Shown in pieces: positions 59,008-64,000 of a DNA stretch of 64,000 bases (positions are counted from its first letter, which is position 1; every line of letters starts with the position of its first letter). Made by a program: the position numbers and the translations under genes. This stretch comes from Ischnura elegans. Lineage: Eukaryota > Arthropoda > Insecta > Odonata > Coenagrionidae. The stretch lies in assembly GCF_921293095.1 (NCBI RefSeq), contig NC_060252.1, forward strand, positions 41,726,881-41,790,880, written 5' to 3'. Under the pieces are notes generated by a model. It saw only the letters and a program-made list of their open reading frames with translations. It was not told the origin of the DNA and did no database searches.

Positions 59008-62000
59008 CTGGAAGAAAGCAGAGATCGGAGTGCGTTTAATAGCGCTAAGGAGGGGCTCTGTTGCCATTTAAGGCCTACCCTTCCTCAATGACCAATCCCA
59101 CATTATTTCCCAATATGTAATTGTGAAAAAAATTTCGAATCCCTTCGTTTACCGAGAAACAGAGAAAAACTCAAGGAACGAAAATTCTTGCTCAGATATC
59201 TTTCCTATCTTTCTCAAGAGCCATGTAATAATTTGTACATAGATTGTTTGATAATAACTCTCAGTATATGAGATATAAGCCATTATCCCTTAAGAATGTG
59301 CCTCATGTCCTAATTAAAAGTTTTTCCTATGCAGAAATAATTTGTTCAATGTTCGATCCTTTCCTTGACCAACTTGAGTCCTTGATTTTTCTGACAAAAA
59401 TCCAGAGATTTTCTCATAGCTTGGAAAAATACATATATACCTATGTATAAAGTATAGGTGACTCATTGAGCTCATCAATGGATGGTTACAAATGTCCTTT
59501 GATTTTCGTACCTGCAGGAGGGTTCAAGAGTTCGTTAATGGAGGGAAATTTATACATTTATCATGACAGTGTGGAAGAATTCAATGAGAGATCAAAGAAC
59601 CAAGTGTTTTTCCAATTAAAGAAAACTGATATGGGAATAAAAGTAGCTGTCTTCCAAGATAAGATTCAAAGTTTTAATTTTGCCAAACATGTACTTGTTT
59701 TTTTTAAGTTCTTTGGCTTTGGTTCTAAGGTGGTCATTTGATATAAGTGGAGAACACTACTTTGCATCTTACTTTGCACTTCAGAATCAAGTGAATATCA
59801 TGTACTAGGTATAATAATCATTCGGAATTGTTGTCAAAGAATTAAGAGGAAATATTATGGAGAAATGGTTATAGGCTATGCTAAGCTGGAAGATGAGAGA
59901 ATGCGCAAACGTATCTGGTGAAGATAGTGACAGAGGTAGAAGAGTTAAGCCATATTCGCTCAAATCACCTCATTTACCCACTTAATTGATGTACTTTCTG
60001 GTTATGCAGACCCCAGAGAAACCCTATTTGAAATTTAACCTAATTTGGCATTAGCAGACTAGATTTCAATATTAGGGCATGTAATTGCGTGCATCTCTTA
60101 AGGAATCCCTAATACTATAGAAAAATGAGGGCTCAACATAACCTATGATCCATTCAAAGCAACAAATATCACTAAGTGAGTAACAAATATCACTGAAGTA
60201 TTTATAATTAAGGTTTCTAAAATGAGCAGCAATATCCTATGTAACTTCATTTTAGTCTATAAATGGGGTAAGAAATCAAAAGAGATGTCCCAAATTCTGA
60301 CTTTCAGCATGGAAGTGAATAAGGAGTTATTAGACAGTCAAACAATTTTTTGAGCTCACATTTATGCAAGAAGTAATTTCTTGAAACTGCCAGGTAGTAT
60401 ATTACATCAAAATGATATGTTTCAGTAATTTAGTACTTTTAATAACTGTGAACCATTGACTCGAAAATCATTTATCCCTCAATCAATCAGCTATTCGAAA
60501 TTTGAACTTAAAATATAACCAGGGTTTATCAATTTCAAATCACATTATAGATTTCATTTCTAGCAATTCTCGAGCAATCACTTCAAGTTAAGAGAGAAGG
60601 CCACTTAGGAACATTCTTAAGTTTCACTTCCATGCACTCCTAACGCATGCAAAAGGCCAATTGAAAAAGAGCGAGTTTAAAATCATTAAGTTTCTTAAAA
60701 ACTTATGCAATGCAGTTTCACACAAAAATTTGTAGTTTTATCAAAAGACAGAGCCAATTCGGAATATATGTCACTCAAATATCCTTATGTGGGCAAACTT
60801 ATATGAATTATATGGAACTAACAATTACATTCAGAATATGGAATTCAGATATAGAATTCACAGAACTTATTCTTTGGATCGCTAAAAAATATTTTGGTTT
60901 GTTTCTCATAAAAATAGCTACATATTGGTCTTTAGCATTGGTACCCTAAGACATAAGGGTTACTATATGTATATGTATTGCTTCCATTGAGAGTGAGAAG
61001 TTAGCTGATTTCTACAGCTAAATTTAAAACAACACCACAAGCTAAAACAGGTATTTCCTAAGTGACAAGGTACTCAACCTAAAGAGGGACATTAGAGTAA
61101 TATGGGATTAACAAATTTTTAAAATGCTATGCATGGAACTTAAACGTGGCCAGAAAGCATTCAAGGAGGTAAAAATCTTAAACTCTTTGATCTATTCTTG
61201 TTAAGCTTTGTCATGTGATACAGCAAAAGATAAACAAGAATACATTTAATCCTCAAATTCAAAAAGGCCTAAAGAATCATCTAGCACATAAATGCCTAGT
61301 GACGGTATGTATATGCTTGTGTATCTGACCATGCTAAGTTCCTTCATGTTTTTATTTCTGGATTTAAATCTCACAATAAATCGTCGTGCAGCCTAATATT
61401 TTCCTATTAGTATGATGGACCTGTGGAACTACGTACATTCTAAGGTTGAGGTGATTCTAAATCTCAGACAGTGATGGATTTATAAAAAATTCGTGCAAGA
61501 CATGACTTTTTGATGGCGAACACAGTAGGAGTTTGAAAGTGTTTCGTAGAAAAAGACATACATAAGACAGAGTCTCAGGCAATTATAAACAACGTCACGT
61601 GAAAGGGAGATTGAAAATCAACTTACCGATTTTACTGATATACACGTTATTTTATGGACTGTGAATGCCATGACGCCTAAGCCCTTTCGTAACTTTTTGA
61701 AGTACACGCCCACAGCAAATGGACAAACAAAAAAATGACACATTCGGCATTAAAATATTTTCAGATTTACCACACAGCTATTATTCGAATACATGATGAA
61801 AGGAACAAGGGAGCAGTGAGAGAGGATACAGTTAATGGTGCAGTGCTACATTAATTCCGAGAAATTTAATTATCAATTTATACTTGTCCATTTGAGCCAA
61901 GTACAAATTGAAAAATATTAAGCCATCCGTTTTTAAGGTTTACAAGATAGGACTCATTATATGACTCAGTTTGGCAGGATAATTAAGGCTTAATGCAACT

Positions 62001-64000
62001 TCGGGACTGGATCTTGAAATTCAAATCACTTCCATTCAATATTTTTTTCAATAAATGCCCAAGATTCAATTAAAATGACACTTATGAAGTTTCACAGGCA
62101 CAGTTGCACATTAATTTCTTTACTAAATGCCAAAATAATGTTTGCCTTCAATGACGTAAATGGAAGGGAATGTTTATATCTACAAAATTGGCTGGGACTT
62201 AAAAAATACATACCTGATAGTTTTGAAAGGTAACCATGCATCACAGAAACCTGCCTACTTTCACCAGTAAATAAACCATTAAGTCTGTCATCTTCCTCAG
62301 AAAACTACCTGTGTTTGGTTTTCAATCTCCCAATCAGAAATTTATTAATCGATAACGAATTGTGCACTGAAGTTGAGGGAGAGAGAAATTAAGCCTTACA
62401 CAGATTCAGCTCTCTTTTCCTTGCATACTTATTTTGAAGAGTGAAAAAGTTATGAAGGATAGTATGTACGAACAATAGTTATATTAGAATAAGACAAGAA
62501 AGAAACATTGAATCATGCGTGCATCATGGAAAGACTTATGTGATAAAAGTTTACCACCTCGTACCAAACAATTCATCACCAAAAAACACTTTATGTTTTC
62601 AATCTCTCAGGTGAGCGACTTATAAAATTTGTAAATAATGAGAAAAATAGATGAAATCTGCATAGAAAGCAGTAAATAGAAGTTATAAAAACAGCCAAAA
62701 GATTTAAAGAGTAAGTACGCTTAATTTTCTAAATGAATCAGATAAAAAATATCGATCTTAATGCATAGGCAAGCTGGAGTTTTGTATGGCTGATTCATAA
62801 CTGCCTTCACAAAACTGTTGGTTTAAGCAACTTAAAAGTTTGAATGACATATCTTGATAAAGACATTTTATTTATCACAATAGTTATCCTAGAAGTTGAT
62901 TTTGTGCAGTATAATATCATTAGATACTTAGAAAATGTACGGTCATTGTACATTTGAGGATGTATGCTTTCTGAATGTATTGTGAAAAGCTAGATTTGGC
63001 ACTGAAAGGAATCCACCAAACCATGGGTTATAATTTTGATAAAGAATTTAAAACTTTGAAATAGATCACAGGCAAGAGGTAAATGTATATTTAATTTTCA
63101 GGGGAGAAAATATTAATTTTTTCAATCCCAGTTATAACCTCATAACTCTCCATTGAATGGCAAATAATGAATTTCTTCCCAATACACATTGATAATGCTC
63201 ATTTACTCCCTAATAAGCGATAATTGGTCAACCAGTTGATTCCATAATACATATTCATATAAATGGATTCTCATTGGTTAATTATCATTCTTCGTTTAGT
63301 TATGGAATGACTGAAGATATTTTTTTTACTTTCAGCATTTAAAACTTAAATGGACAGATTAAGTTCTCATCATAAATGGATATACCTATTTAAGCATATA
63401 TTTACATAATTTTGCACATTCAGTCAAGTCATTCTCAAAAGTTTTGAGTGAAGTTATTCTCTTTACTGCCATCTAATATTATTTTTTTCCATTAAATACA
63501 TCGATTTAGTGCAAAATACACCACTACACTGAGAAAAATATAGATTTATTCATATAACAGATGACAAGGTTTCACGGTAAATATTGCAATAGAGTTACTA
63601 AAAATTAGTCCTAATTTAAAAAATCACTTTTTAGATATAAATTATAAAATCACTGACCAAATTCAGCCGCACTCAATTTATTTTGTGCACATTGATGCTA
63701 AGATGCTAAGGGCCTCATGAATGATTTGATTAGACAAGATACATGAAATTCACCAAAGAATATGTAAGGCTTGTACACGTGCAGAATAGTTCATAAATCT
63801 ATCTATAACAGAAAAAGTATCATGTGTGCAAGAAAAGTTGTCTCATAATTTTAATGTCTGCGTGATTGGATAATTCAATGCAGTAATGTAAATTATGCAC
63901 TTCATTTAACTTCCATCCCATTATTATATAAAGGATAACTTAATTTGAGTTTATTAAATGTTCATCTTAAGTTTAAATGGATTTCATCCATTCATAAAAT
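59008..64000 (-). other. TRP-gamma intron (continues past the window)
   Basis: Nearly 5 kb of AT-rich DNA in which I see no exon of the channel core (no EWKFAR-type TRP box, no pore sequence), no clear transposon and no RNA gene. It is most simply one long intron whose donor is outside the window. Confidence 0.6.

Noticed and set aside
1-64000. CRISPR array, bacterial operon or phage-like system
   Set aside because: No regularly spaced short repeats, no ribosome-binding-site-led gene clusters; exons, splice sites and animal transposons show a eukaryotic genome.
1-64000. Endogenous virus or LTR retrotransposon
   Set aside because: No gag, pol or integrase motif, no primer-binding site and no long terminal direct repeats recognised. 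The 222-bp direct repeat belongs to a MITE.

Overview
This is a gene-poor, AT-rich window of an arthropod (most likely insect) nuclear genome. It has no operon-like gene packing, and its coding exons are small, GC-richer and flanked by GT/AG splice sites. It also carries many relics of animal DNA transposons (Tigger/pogo, mariner, hAT, piggyBac-like) and of non-LTR retrotransposons. The order of insect cannot be fixed from the sequence.

The only host gene I can identify with confidence is on the minus strand between about 59.0 and 53.0 kb. It is the 3' end of a TRPC-type cation channel gene, best matched from memory to insect TRP-gamma. Four exons are visible: 59007-58966, 56628-56442, 55774-(55569 or earlier) and 53777-52991. 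They encode the cytoplasmic C-terminal tail after the pore. The tail contains a conserved block around MRNLVRRYVTVEQRK, a basic segment, a second conserved block ending GRSRSEDSV and a final Gly-Trp-Leu. The channel body lies beyond the right edge, behind an intron longer than 5 kb.

The second coding-like locus, on the plus strand at 37.2-38.6 kb, is a decayed hAT-superfamily transposase. It appears split by introns with good splice sites, stays in frame across four exon-like blocks and is broken by three stops. Other transposase relics are a Tigger N-terminus (917-1015), a mariner C-terminus (39.1-39.4 kb) and a mariner lacking its catalytic core at 41.3-42.4 kb. That last mariner has a piggyBac-like MITE nested in it, and 222 bp of the MITE is perfectly duplicated elsewhere in the host mariner.

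The rest is non-coding. There are several short non-autonomous elements with terminal inverted repeats, four of them with clear target-site duplications: hAT-like at 11264-11539, 15602-15737 and 44051-44440, and pogo-like at 48556-48963. There are also fold-back elements (6.9-7.9, 10.65-10.9, 19.6-19.9, 26.3-27.5 kb), a roughly 140-bp tandem array (5.7-6.3 kb), tRNA-like SINE relics, and one 136-bp SINE-like insertion with a long target duplication inside the TRP-gamma gene. Large stretches show nothing I can annotate. I found no new multi-gene system. The most unusual items are the nested mariner/piggyBac rearrangement, the intron-bearing hAT relic, the TRP-gamma tail and several long hairpins.
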